DNA of 64,000 nucleotides from Ephemerocybe angulata (taxonomy: Eukaryota; Basidiomycota; Agaricomycetes; Agaricales; Psathyrellaceae): contig JAACJK010000113.1 of NCBI GenBank assembly GCA_013368325.1, positions 1 to 64,000 of the forward strand, given 5' to 3'. Below the pieces are notes generated by a model. It was given only the letters and a program-made list of their open reading frames with translations, was not told the origin of the DNA and did not search any database. The position numbers and the translations under genes were made by a program. Below, in pieces: positions 29,717-41,684 of the stretch. Every line of letters starts with the position of its first letter. Position 1 is the stretch's first letter.

Positions 29717-32434
29717 CGAGAGGCCGCATTCAGATAGACGTTGCCTTGAGGTAGTTCTGAATGACGACTGAATCAGCGTGCCATTGTCCACAAAGCCCTC
29801 CCTCGTATCCTGCCAGTCAACAGGTCCGCGCGCGCGCAACCTTTGCGACCGACGATGCCGGACATGAGAAAGCCTTACTCGTGCAGGTAGACGCTATCTC
29901 TTGGGTAGATGAAAAGGCTGGAATCTGGCCTTGGCTCGCATTGACGAAGAGGAACGGGCCAGCAGCGGCCAGCCGGTGCTTCAGCTAGCATTTGTGGCAG
30001 ACATGCACATCAAACGAAGCGCGAGGCTCGAAACATCAGCTCCCGCGCACCAGGCTTTGCACAAAAGTTCTTTGTTTCTTCCAGAAGTGTCCAGAAGTGA
30101 GCGACATGAGGCCGATCGGGACCCGGCTTGTTGAATCGTCGAGTGGCCAGAGTTGGTCATTGCCCTTGTAGCTTTTCTTAGAGTCGCACCTAGCGGTAGT
30201 CGTCAGCATCAAGGTAAGCGGGCTTCAGCTCTTCTAGGGGAATTGGACTCTGGGGCAGAAGGAATGAAGTGGCAGGAGTGCGGCGGCACAACGCACGACC
30301 CGTCTAACCTGAACGAATCCAGTGATAGATCCACGAAGTTCTTATTTTCCCCCGAAGCTGCGCGCCCTCCTTCTTGATATTGTGGTGTACGTTTGGCTGA
30401 CACCTAGCTTTACTTTGGAAAGGGATGGCTGCAAACGTTTCTGGCCTAGCGAGGTGAGTGAGGTCCCCAGCAGGTCTTCGCATGGACCACCCTTTGCACT
30501 GGCTTGACGGATTTGGCAAGTATATTTCCTCCGTTCTAGGTTATATCCGCTATAGCCGTTGGAATGAAAAATCGAGCAAGCCAAATAGGATTGAGTTGGC
30601 GTATCATTAGCCTAGGAAAGGGGACAAAGTGCTGTTCGTCGACACCGAACAGTCTAAGTTGGAGGAACGTCGCCTCGGTGCGTCAGCGAGATGTTTGATC
30701 CCATCATGGCATCATGCAAGCATTCGCTCAGGTCTCTCACGCGTTCAAGGCGTTGCTCACCACCAGAATATGTGTGGCGATATCCTTCTAACCTCAGTAA
30801 GCCAGGGTCAATTGCAGAAGCCTGATACCTGCTAGATATCTACCACTAAGCCTCCATTGCCATGTTATCGCTGCTGAAAGGAAACGGAGATCGTGCTCTC
30901 AGCCTTTTACCTCACGTCCAAGTTGCGTCAAAGGCCTATCAGCACCATCACATTCCCGAGCTTGTTGCGTGTCTTTACTTATCTATGTAGTCTGCCTTAA
31001 TCTGGTCTTAACTCTCGACCTTCTTTCGCTTTCTATGATGTTGCTATCCCCGCCAGCTTGACCTCCGTATCTCGTGGGTTACACCGTGCCCCTTTTGTTT
31101 TCCTCTGTGCACGCATTCCACACCAAAACACTCCTTGAATGGGACCGGAGCCCCGTGAGCCGACATGTGAGATTCCCATATTGTGGATTCCGCATCCCGC
31201 TTCCGAGTCTCTATCAGATTAGCGCCGAAGGAGCGCTCGTGGTCACAGGTTAAACGATGTCATCATGATCCTGGGTTGTCCGTCCCGCGTTTGGGTACCC
31301 GACTATGTTGTAAGATACTGTAAATATTTACCTGTTTAACAAGGCTCATGCAGGTGTTCTACAGAATCTACACCCCTCCTTACGAGTCCTTACGGCGCCT
31401 TACAGTTCGTAGTACCTATATTCACACGAAGTTATATTTTTCAGAGGATGTAAGGATACATGTGACTCTGTCGTGGCACCGCCGGCTGAATCTGCGTATT
31501 CTTTCTCTCTCTCCACTCATGTGGCCCATCTCATGGCATGCTCAATGTAGCACCTCCCTATGCTCTATCACTTGGATTTCTGGGACAAAACGCGATACCA
31601 TGTGCGTTAAACCATATCAGTGGTAGGAAACACCCTGTGCCCCTCAGGATATGATTTGAACTGGGCACGTACTTTCTTCCAGCCAGAAAAGACTACACCA
31701 TGTTTCATGTTGACAAGGGCTTAGAAATCTTGCTTCATTAATCTGGTAGCACCGACCCTGTGACAATCGAAAGGTATTTTGAAGCTGAGGCGCGCCGTGA
31801 AGGTGATTGTTTCCTACACAACCTCCAGAACTAAGCAGTGTAACGCCATCCTCATACCGACCTACTGAGTGTTCTTCCTAGAAAGCTAACCTGCGCCGTT
31901 CTTACTTTTGAACAAGCCACTGACAAGATGTAGTCTTTGTGAAAGGCATAATCCTGGAATGGCGGCCCACTGAGTCATTGCCGAAGAAATAGAGGCAGAG
32001 GAGGAGGAGCTTTTGTCGGTTAGCTCGGGTGGGAGAAACCCTTCGCGAAAGTTGCCGGTGCGCCTTCAAAGCTTTCTTCGCATCGTATCGCAGCACCAGA
32101 ACCAACTGGGCCACATTTGGTGGGTTAACAAGCAACCTAGCAAGCATCTCTCCACTCGGGGCTCGGTCTATTCTTTCGACTGAATCTGCTCACCAGTCAC
32201 AACAACCTGAGCATTGACAGATGCCTCGTGGCCTATTGATTCTGTCTCGAGGTAACCGCATTCGATAAGCGCTTATTTCCCCGCAACATGGTACGAATCC
32301 GTTCGAAACTGCACACGCCCTTGCCGCGAACAGGAAAGGAGTCGCCCGAATTTGGGTTCCTTTCCTTCAAAGCCGGATTCTAATGATGACGAAAGATACG
32401 GCGTCGTTGCCGCCGTTTATGCACCAAAGGCGCC
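29717..32434. other. Long intergenic spacer
   Basis: About 2.7 kb with no supported gene. Short frames (for example 29761-30134 and 31348-31626) lack start context and domains. No clear terminal repeats were seen. The end holds the promoter of F-box gene 3. Confidence 0.4.
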
Positions 32435-33835
32435 ATGGAATTGGCGCCTCTTTGTCTTTATGAAGCCAAGGACACTTCTTCACCTTCCTTTTTCATTTCG
32501 CCACGTACCGCTCCCCCACGTTCTCCTGTCAGTATGTCTGACAGCGCCAGTCATATCAACGAACTACCGCCCGAGATTCTTGCTCACATCTTCGGTTTCT
32601 GCGATTGCAAGGCGTCAAATTGCAAGCGCCTACTTCAATTGGCCACCGTATGCAAGCATTGGCACGAAGTCTTGATGGCGTACCCCCAGTTTTGGACGAC
32701 CTTGGAATGCACGATACCCACCAAGCTGAAGAATGAGCCCCATACCGTGGTGCCTGCACTAGTCAGCCACCTTCAGCAATGGTTCGAACGCGCTGGAGAC
32801 TTGCCCCGGTCCCTAACCCTATCCTTCGAGGTCGCAGCTCGGAAGACTGGGCTGCTGTATGACTTTCTTGTCGGCAGCCCGAAGTGGGAAAGTCTAGCAT
32901 TTAATCTCGCCCTCGAAGGGGCGAGCAACTGGGTTTGGTTGGAGGGCTTGATAGCGGCGGCCGAGAAGTACGGAGAGCCGTGCTGGCCAGAGCTCGTGGC
33001 TCTGGAGATCGACGCTCCGGCAGTCCGTTATCACGCTGGACGCTTTTCCCTCCCCCTTATGACCATAGCGCCTAATTTAAAGCAGCTCAAGGTCACGATC
33101 GCAGAGCTACAAGCTTCCATTTTCACTATATTCGAAGGTTTCTCCTGGAGCACCCTGACTCACCTCGAGTTCAGCGGTGCTTTAGGAGAAGAGTCGCTCA
33201 CATTCTATCTCCACATCCTATCCCACGCGCCAAGACTCGAAGGCCTCAAAGTGCTGGATCAGCAGAGCGATATGTCCCCTGCCTCCGCCCTACCCACGAT
33301 CCGACTCCCCGTCATCCACCCAACCCTCCGCTACCTCGGGCTTCACGACAGTCCCAATACAATGACGCTTCTACGAAGTATCTGTGTCCCGTCTTTAAAA
33401 TGCTTAGAAATTTCCCGATCCTACTGCCCAAGTCCCCAGAACGTCATACAACCTCCACCGACAACCCCGCTCACCGACGCAATTCGCATCTTAGTCTCTG
33501 CATCCCAGTGCGAAATAAAGGACCTTCGACTCAAGTGGACACCGCTGACCGATGGCGACCTATACGGCGTTATGACCGTCGTTCCCTCCGTGGAATACGT
33601 TGAGTTGGACGAAGCAGCTTGTTTTTGGCCTGCGACACTCGAAGCGTTCTTCGGTCGGATGCAGCAGGCGAACGAAGAGGGACATCCGATTCTTCCTCAG
33701 ATGCGACGCTTTTCTTATAATGAAGGGTATATGTGCCGACTTGTGCGGGAGGGGACACCAGCATTCCATTTATTCAGGGAAGCGCCGCTAGAGTGGTGGA
33801 GGGCGACTCCAGACAATTCGAATTATTCTTCTTGA
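32435..33835 (+). CDS. F-box protein 3 with leucine-rich C-terminus
   Basis: An intact single exon of 466 aa from the ATG at 32435. A second in-frame ATG at 32534 (MSDSASHINELPPEIL) directly precedes the F-box and may be the real start, giving 433 aa. The F-box is INELPPEILAHIFGFCD ... LATVCKHWHEVLMAYPQFWTTL. After it come WFERAGDLPRSL and LRR-like segments (LKQLKVTIAEL, LTHLEFSGALG, LEGLKVLDQQ, TLRYLGLHDSP, LKCLEISRSY, VEYVELDEAACF). It shares the FWT ... WF ... LP-SL layout with F-box proteins 1 and 2 and so is a more distant paralogue. Predicted SCF substrate receptor. Confidence 0.8.
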   Translation: MELAPLCLYEAKDTSSPSFFISPRTAPPRSPVSMSDSASHINELPPEILAHIFGFCDCKASNCKRLLQLATVCKHWHEVLMAYPQFWTTLECTIPTKLKNEPHTVVPALVSHLQQWFERAGDLPRSLTLSFEVAARKTGLLYDFLVGSPKWESLAFNLALEGASNWVWLEGLIAAAEKYGEPCWPELVALEIDAPAVRYHAGRFSLPLMTIAPNLKQLKVTIAELQASIFTIFEGFSWSTLTHLEFSGALGEESLTFYLHILSHAPRLEGLKVLDQQSDMSPASALPTIRLPVIHPTLRYLGLHDSPNTMTLLRSICVPSLKCLEISRSYCPSPQNVIQPPPTTPLTDAIRILVSASQCEIKDLRLKWTPLTDGDLYGVMTVVPSVEYVELDEAACFWPATLEAFFGRMQQANEEGHPILPQMRRFSYNEGYMCRLVREGTPAFHLFREAPLEWWRATPDNSNYSS

Positions 33836-34529
33836 CATTGATTATTTCACGGACCTTCATACTTGGATTCCTCCTCGACACGGACATTGGACTCCCTATA
33901 ATCTTACGAACGTTAGCAACTACCCTTTGGACTTCGCCCAGTTCGGCGACGCAGCCCTTCTTACCTCCAGAGAATCGGGCGCTTGGACTTTGTAACATCT
34001 CTCCGTATACTTCATACATTTCCCCCCGTGAAGCGAGTCGCAAGGGCTTGGTAGTTACCCTCACCCGGTCGGTGCCACCTCCAGAATTGTGTATGCATGT
34101 AGGTCCCTTCTACTCCGTCCGAACGGCCGGTCCATTGCGACAGATCGCTGGAACGCACCGGCGAAAGTGACATGAGCCACGAGGGTCACTGACTTTATCC
34201 ATGCCATTTAAATTGTCAGGGATCCTGTTCCGCATCGCGCGGAGAAGAGTGACAAGCCTGGGGACTTCCACAGTCCGTTAAAGGTTAAATCGATTTCAGC
34301 CCTTACTTACATCTTGCGATCGTGACTCCCAAGTGAAGCCCCGCCCAGAGCCGTGCATGGCGTGCGTGCATACAAGCAGGCCCACACGACCTGTATTGTG
34401 CAAGAGCCCAAGGACGACGATACAAGCGAGTACCAACTACAGGAGCTTGGCATACGACGCAGGGAACAATCCAGACTTTCCATCTATTTCGCCAGTCCAC
34501 CTGTCAAAGGGAAAGTAGGAAGGTTAGTC
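33836..34529. other. Convergent intergenic, F-box gene 3 / SH3 gene
   Basis: About 700 bp between convergent genes. Short frames only, nothing recognised. Confidence 0.4.
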
Positions 34530-36046
34530 TCAGAAGTGTGGAGTATGATACCCAAATAGTAAACAGGTCCCAAGGAAGAGTCCGTATCGCAATATCTGTG
34601 AGAGAAAGCCGCGGTCTTCCATGCCATGAAGGGCGGTATAGGCATCGGCGTTCCTTGAGCCATGTCCCAGGTTGGGAAAGCATCAAGCGTATTGCTCGAT
34701 TTTATGCTCATAGTGTATGGCGCGGAACAAGAATGATGAGAACCCAGCACAAGGTGGGAGGACCATTCCGGAAACACAATGAGGGGACGGACGGACGCAC
34801 CAATCATCCGATGACCTTTCAGTAACAAGGATCCGTTGTCCCTCCTTAACCTGCAAGTCCCCAGGCTCCTGAAAATGAAGCTCCTGATCAGCATCTGCCA
34901 GAATCGACAAATGGCCCCGCCAAGGAAGTAGATGGAAGTAGAAGAGGAAGCACATAGAACAGAAGCAGAAGACATCGATCACGACGTATGTACATACACA
35001 CTGCGATGAATAAACGTCAAGAGATAGGAGTATTCGAAGCGAATGTTGATGAAACGGAAGCTTCATCAGGTCAAGCCCCAAACGCAAGAAACATGCCACG
35101 AACTCCGGGCGAGGGAAACAAAGAACGTACATGCGACGTTCAACGTCCGCAACGTATATTAAGGGGCACTCACCATTGAATCATAATCGTACAATGCTTC
35201 TGCCCAGTCCCCTCTTTCCTCTTCTTCCTGAGCAGCTCCTCGCGTAGGTGGTGGTGGAGGGGGCGGGGGAGGTGGTGGCGGCGGCGACGAGTCCTCATTG
35301 CTGGCTGCTGCAGCTCCGAACCGTCGTGGTGTTCCAAAGCCAGGTTTGGGGGCTGGCGCCGGAGCCGGCGGGGGAGTAGCCTGGTTAGTACCCTGTCCAC
35401 CACCCCGCATCGAGTTCATGAATCCCTATTATAGATCAAGTTAGCGAACATGTCCGCGCCAAATGTGAAGATTCAAGCAGACATACTCGAGCAGAAGCAC
35501 CAGCAGAAGACACCGTCGCCGACGTGTTTCGACTGGAAGAGAACGCAGCTATACGGTTGGCGATCGAGGCCTGCGGCGCGTCGTCCTCCTGGTTCTCATG
35601 TCAACATCGCCATCTAGATCAAGGCTTCATCAGGACGCTGCACACCTCTTGATTTGCATTCGAAGGACTGCTGGTTGTGGGCATGGCTGAGAACGGCCCA
35701 GTCCGCTTTGGCTGACCCGTTACCGATGGAGAGGTTGCGGCATGTCGCAATCCCGCGCTGAACACCTTCGCCGTCGCTTCAGGATTCGAAACCATCGCTT
35801 TCTTCATAGCAGACGCGGCGTGCGACGTGGCATCTTGAACAGGATCTGAAGGCCCACCCCTCTGTCCGCTACCGCCTCCGCCCTGGAAGATCTCAGGTCG
35901 AGATTGAAAGTACCTAAGTACCATGGACATCAGCACGCCATTCTAACTCGATAACAAGCCCGGCGCCAGAGAACTTGACATACTCACTCATCTAGCAGAG
36001 AGAAAAAGGCATCCTTCTCCCTGGGCCCTAGATTCGCAAACGGCAT
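34530..36046 (-). CDS. SH3-domain protein (Lsb1/Pin3/Csh3-like)
   Basis: Probable actin-patch or endocytic adaptor. Minus-strand exons are 36046-35988, 35913-35645, 35593-35487, 35425-35174, 34868-34801 and, less surely, 34653-34530. The N-terminus MPFANLGPREKDAFFSLLDE leads to YFQSRPEIF. A disordered stretch follows, then a 13-residue polyproline run, then the SH3 domain. The SH3 domain begins EALYDYDSM and resumes after an intron as EPGDLQVKEGQRILV and SSDDW, the ALYDY and D-L-F-K-G signatures of the fold. That intron is 305 nt, unusually long here. The last part of the SH3 fold (expected G-FP-NYV) is poorly matched in the inferred final exon (HGMEDRGFLSQIL), so the 3' end is tentative. The first five exons agree in frame. 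Confidence 0.7.
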
Positions 36047-36832
36047 TGTGGGGGAGAAATGAGATGGTGGTTAGAAGGAAACTCAAGATTCGCCGGGCGC
36101 GCCGCGACATCAGGTGTTCTATATTTAGCGCTCGTCCCGCTCACCTACGGCCAGATCGCGCTGACACTGCAATATTTGCTAGATGAATGGAGATTTATGG
36201 TATTTGCATGGCAAATGGACTATACAGTAGGTGTACAGAAACGTTTCCGGTATAAAGGAGACAAAAGAAGACAGAAAGAAGAAACGAATCACGAACTCGA
36301 AGGGACTGTTGCAATACTGCGATCCTTTTGAAGCAAGTAGCGGTCACTGGCAAGAATGGCAAAAGAGGACCAAGGTGAGAAGTGCCGATAAGAGGTTGGA
36401 AGGGGGAGATATCAAGGAGCATGGGAATAAGCACAGAGCTAATAACTAGCAAATAAAATAGGTGAAGACGACAACCCATAGAAGATGGAAAAAGAAGAAG
36501 CATTGTCGGGACGCAAGAGATAGGAGGGTGCGGTACGACACATAGCAACAACAGAAGAAAAACGTGGAAGACGGGATAGAGCACAGTACAGTGTGTGTCG
36601 ACATAAAAGGGATGTAAACGTCTCGTCATCAAATCTAGTGAGTAGCGGCCAATCATCAAAATTGATCATCTCATGGACAGGCAAGGCAGTACCAAAAGAA
36701 ACGGTTGGCCAAGGAATCGTCAAGAACGGGGTAATCGGAAGGAGCTGACTCGGAGGTCATCCTTGATAAGGACAAGAATCGAGAGACGACAGGTCTTTCA
36801 TTCCCCCGCCCATCTCTCTCTCAACCTCTCCC
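36047..36832. other. Intergenic, SS18-like 3' UTR and SH3 gene promoter
   Basis: About 790 bp between two minus-strand genes. No gene supported. Confidence 0.4.
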
Positions 36833-39800
36833 TCACCCGTTCCAATTGAACAGATCGAAGTCGGACATCCCACCAGCTCCGACGTCACCAGCAGGACTTG
36901 TCATTTGTGGAGGACCCATCATTCCACCAGCGCCTTGCTGAGGACCTGGAGTCGCAGACATATGCCTCATTGGATCCATGCCTCCCCCACCACCACTAGG
37001 CGACCCAGCGAAGGGATAACCACCGGACGTGGCCCCTCCCCAGCCCTGGGCGCTGCCAGTAGGAGACGGCGCCATTCCGGCATTTCCTCCTCCGAAACCA
37101 CCAGCGCTGCCAGGAGGTGACATTGCAGAACCGCCCTGTTGGCCCTGACCCATCCCCATGTGCGATTGTTGCTGCTGTTGCTGTTGAGCCTTCCATTGTG
37201 ACGGCTGGTTCGCAAAGCCCGGACTGCCGTTCATGAGGCCTCGGGCCTGCATCTGCTGCTGCTGCATCAACATCCTCTGATACTCTTCCTGCGACACTCT
37301 CATCTGTTGGCCCCCAAGGCCACTGCCTCCACTTCCGCTTGGAACCCGAGGAGTCATCGGTGACGGTGTACCTGCCCCATCACCCGTAGGCGACCACGCG
37401 TTCCGTGCAATGCCCTGGACTTGAGGATTCGACCGCAGAGCAGGAGGGAAGTCGCCCACGCCTCCTCCCATCCCTCCCACACCCATCCCACCCATCGAGT
37501 TCTGCTGGGACCCCATACCGGCGCCCATCTGCATCGAAGAGTCCATTCCCTGCATCGACTGCATCTGAGCCTGTTGCTGCAATTGCCGTTGTTGCTGTTG
37601 CATCTGCCGCATTCGCTCCTGTTGCTGTTGCTGTTGTTGCTGCGCGAACGCCAGGTTCTGGTTCCCACCACCCATCGCCATCCCCGCGTTCACCCCTCCA
37701 CCCGCTCCACCTCCCATCCGTTGTTGCTGCTGTATCATCAGAAGTTGTCTTTGTTGCGGGGTCATATTCGCCATGTTCATGCCCATGTTCATATTGCCAA
37801 CACCAGCATTCCCACCTCCTCCGCCGCCCTGTTGTTGCATCGCAGCGAGCATCCGAGGGTCCATCGTTCCAGAACCCCCAGCGCCCATACCACCAACGCC
37901 ACCCATCCCTCCGCCCATCCCTCCGCCTATGCCGGCACCACCACCCATTCCCCCTCCTCCGATCATGCCCTGAGACGCATTCGACGACGAGGCGCCGAGG
38001 TTTCCGAACATTGCAGCGTTCAAGCCCTGTTGTGATACGATGGGCGAGGAAGGTGGGTTATTATTGTTCATGCCCATGTTCATCTGGTTAGGGAAACCTG
38101 CGCCGCCTCCGCCCATCCCCATTCCCATACCAGCATTGTTGGGCAGTCCAGCGCCTGCGGCCATCCCAGCGCCAGCACCAGCCATGGTCGACATGCCGTC
38201 CATACCGCCCGCGTTGTTCGCTGCGATCATGGACTGCTGCATGGCGTTCATCTTCATCTGGTTCTGTTGATGCTGCTTCGCCTGCTGCTGCAAAGAAGAG
38301 TCGAGTTAACACACGATGCATGAAACCAGTAGGGAAAGGGAGATAAAGCGGGATTAAATGCTCACCTGGAATTGAACCATTCTTTGCAGCTGCATCCCAG
38401 TTGGCATGGTCTTGAACGCAGGGAAACGTTGCATCATCTGAATCACAAGCGGATGGTTCGGTTGCTGCAATATTTGATATGCCTGTTGGAACTGAACTGG
38501 CATATTCGAAAGGTTAGGGTTTCCGCTGCCAGAGATGTTGCCGACGACGTTCCCGCCACCAGCCATCGCCCCTGCTCCGCCTCCCATACCCATTGCAGCA
38601 GGGTTGACACCCATGTTGCCCATCCCCATACCACCAGCCATTTGTTGTTGCTGGACTGCCGTCGGCGACATCTGCCTCGACCCCATGTTAGGAGTTCCCA
38701 TTCCGGGAACGCCGGCCATCGAACCGCCTTGCCCCTGCTGCTGCTGAGCGAGTCTCTTCTGTCTCTGAGCGTTCGCCATCTGCGCCTCCATCATCGAAGA
38801 TGGTGAAGCGCTTGGGTCAGCTCCACCCGCATTCATGCCCATCCCGCCGCTGTTTCCAGCAGCGAGGTTGATGCTATGCGTTGGACTCTGCCTCGTCTGA
38901 CTCCCGCTCGATCCTGGGCGAATGCTTTGCTGGCTGGCTGGCCGTTGTTGCTGGGGTGTCTGTGTGCGTTGTTGCTGCTGAGGGGGTTGTTGCTGTGAAG
39001 GGTTTAGAGCTTGAGCTGGGGTAGGTTGCTGCAGGCCTCCGGCGCTTCCAGGTGGTGATGTTGAGGACCCATTGGAGCTGGCGTTATTCTGCTGCTGCTG
39101 CTGCAATTGGTGTTCTTGTTGCTGCCGCTGCTGTTGCTGGGCCATCATATGTTGCTGCTGCTGCATTCGCTGCTGCATCTGCATCTGTTGCTGGGCCTGA
39201 GCTTGCTGCTGTTGATCCGGAGCCATCCCAACGGGTATCGACGAAGGCGGCGGCATCATCGACTTGTTCTCCCCCGTGTCTCTCCTCTTGTTGCTTATCC
39301 GCTCCACAGAACCAACACCGTCCACCACCTGCTCCTCCGTCCGCTCGCGCTTCAAGTTATTGCTGACCGAGTTCGCAGATATTGACTGGGCACCGTTATT
39401 GCCACCCATGGCGTTCGACATGATCCCGTTCGCACTCCCCGGGGGTGTGGGTCCCGAGTTCGCTACGGAAGAAGGCGCGATGTTGATGTTGAGGTTCTGC
39501 CCGCGTTGTTGTGCGGACATGATCATGTTCATCTGCTGACGCCTCGAAATTTCTTTGGCGAATAGCGTCGGGAGGCCGGCGTAGAGCTGTTGTATCCGGT
39601 CCATCGATGCGAAGTCGACAGCTGGTGGGGGTTCAAGGTGTGGATGGGGCATTTGAGAGGCGTTCTGAGGCGCCTGTATGCAGGGACCAATGCTTAGTAC
39701 ACTTCGGGTGAGGGTTCCAGGCTACGCTGTGTACGTACATTAGGGTCCATGACCTGAGCTAAAAAGTGTAAATTGCCCTGCAGTTTGGATTGATACCTAC

Positions 39801-41212
39801 AAATTACGATGCATGTCAGCCGACTGAGTATAACAGAGATAAAAAAGAGAAGGGATAAACGTACTGTTGATACCGCATATCCGACGTTGGTACACCTCGA
39901 GCCTGGAAAGCCATACAAATACTAAAGGGTGATCAGTCGTTCATTCATGACAAAGAGTGCTCAAAGAAAAATCCCACAAAGGTCATATAAAATATTAAGA
40001 CGTACTTGAGGAGTTCCGCGTTTATTTCCAACATTGCAGCAATCTTGGGATCGGATTCCGCAGTGTTTGAAGACGCCCCGTCAGGGTTCCCAGACGCTGC
40101 GCCCCCGAAGCTCCCCTTTGGCCCGAGCGCCCCAGGATGGCCTTGCAGCTGGCCCAAGGACCCCGTGGAGGATGCCGAGCTCAATGAAGCTGAGATAGGT
40201 TGAAGATGATGTTGCTGCTGCTGGAGGTGTGGTGGCATAGGAGAGGAAGCGGAAGAAAAGGAGGGCACGTTCCCCAACTTTCCTGACATGGCCGCTGCCA
40301 TATCTGGATTGCCGATGTTCAGCCTGGTGTTCCCCGTGGTGTTGCTGCTGGCGTTCATGCCGGAATGGTGGTTGTTCTGCGCCCCCAAGAGGCCCTTCCC
40401 CTGCATCTGCGCTGCGTTTGACGGGGATTTGTGGGTTGTGGTCGTGGCGTTGCTCGTCGGGTTCGTGTTCGTATTCGTCGCGGTATTCGTGGCCGTATCT
40501 GCATCAAAACACGCAATGAGGACGCTGGCCTCGCCACTCTCCCCACGGAACCAGACTCACTTGAACTGCCATCTTCCCCCTTTCCATTCGTCGCCGCCCC
40601 AGCTTCCCCGTCCTCGTCGCCCTCCCCACCGTTCTCCTCGTCGTCGTCGTCCTGCGGCGGGGGCGAAAGTGGGCTCAACGGGGTCGACATCCTCGAGCGT
40701 ATTTTTTCCGCGCCATCGTCCCCGTCGTCTGCATCTCCCTCCGCCTTCTGCTCCCCAGCGGTGTCCGCACCCTTCCCCTGGGCCGACCCGTCCTGCTGCT
40801 GCCCCGCCCCCGATGTCGGTGCGTGTTGCGCTGCGTCGCCCTCGCCCAGATCCGCGGGTACAGGCGACAACGACGAGCTCCTATCCGCCTCGAGGTCGTT
40901 CAGATCCCCCAGCGCCGCCGTCGCCCCCGCCGCGCCTTCGAGCGCCTCGCTCGATCCCGCACCACCGCCGCCGCCCGCATCCCCCTCCCCCAGCCCGTTC
41001 CGTTCCAGCACCTGCCCAAGCTGCTCTCCCGGCCCACCACCGCCAAACGCAGCCCCCACATCCTCGTCGTCGTCCCCGACATCATTCAAGAATTGGCTAG
41101 GATCAAAGTCGTCCTCCTCCTCCCCGCTCCCTCCTAATGAGGGCCATGGCATTATTTTGTGGTCAATGAGATCCTGCTTCGGCGACAACGCCGTTCGATC
41201 GAGATGGATCAT
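36833..41212 (-). CDS. SS18-like SSXT-domain protein with giant Gln/Met/Gly-rich tail
   Basis: Homologue of SS18/SYT, an accessory subunit of SWI/SNF chromatin remodellers (family knowledge). Minus-strand exons are 41212-40561, 40498-40006, 39921-39865, 39796-39739, 39673-38366 and 38287-36833. The sum is 1341 codons, or 1321 if the in-frame ATG at 41152 (MPWPSLGG) is used. An acidic, Ala/Gly-rich N-terminus is followed by a Thr/Asn tract. The SSXT domain is split over four exons: KIAAMLEINAELLN, CMAFQARGVPTSDMRYQQ, YQSKLQGNLHFLAQVMDPN, then APQNASQMPHPH. This matches the family order 'residues before LL-C, Q-KG, C-QYQ-LHRNL-YLA'. The remaining about 920 residues are polyQ runs (CAG/CTG-rich DNA), QMQMQ blocks and long Gly-Met-rich stretches, ending MSDFDLFNWNG. 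Such low-complexity tails favour phase separation (inference). Confidence 0.85.
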
Positions 41213-41684
41213 CTTCTAGTTCTCCCGTCGCAGATTCCAGTCGGGGTTTCGTGGTCTTCCAACGCTGGGGCGTATGTGCGTTCGGTTTTTTAACGGTTCG
41301 TCCCCTCGGCGTCGTGTCGCCAGCGGCTGATGTTCGAGATGCCGGCGGTCGGGGGTAGGTGCAGTGCTGGCGATTCAGAGGGTATCCGCGAGTTATAAGA
41401 GATTAAGCAGGTCGAATCGACACCCAGCTGTGGACATTCACGACGGTCGAGGTAGGCGCCGATGAGCAACGTTCAAAAGAGCCTAGGCCAGCAACAGCCG
41501 ACCCGTGCGACCGGTGTGGCGGAGTTTCAATTCCGTTCGCACTTCTCAAGGTCGAAGTCTCAAGTCACTCAGCAGTGAAGGCAATCGTTTTGGCAGGTTC
41601 ATAGGCATACGCTCGTGCTCATAATCCATTTTATCGTAGCTAGGACACCGACAAAACTCGTAAAAGATAAAAGAGGCCTCAGGC
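41213..41684. other. Intergenic, SS18-like promoter / uL2 3' flank
   Basis: About 470 bp between two minus-strand genes. The 3' UTR of the uL2 gene is not here (it lies below 41685 on that strand), so the stretch serves mainly as SS18-like promoter toward 41213-41560 and uL2 3' region near 41560-41684. No gene seen. Confidence 0.35.

Noticed and set aside
37405..38091. 228-aa and 204-aa Ser/Pro/His-rich frames on the + strand
   Set aside because: Antisense of the polyQ and Gly-Met tracts of the SS18-like gene. Low complexity explains the lack of stops.
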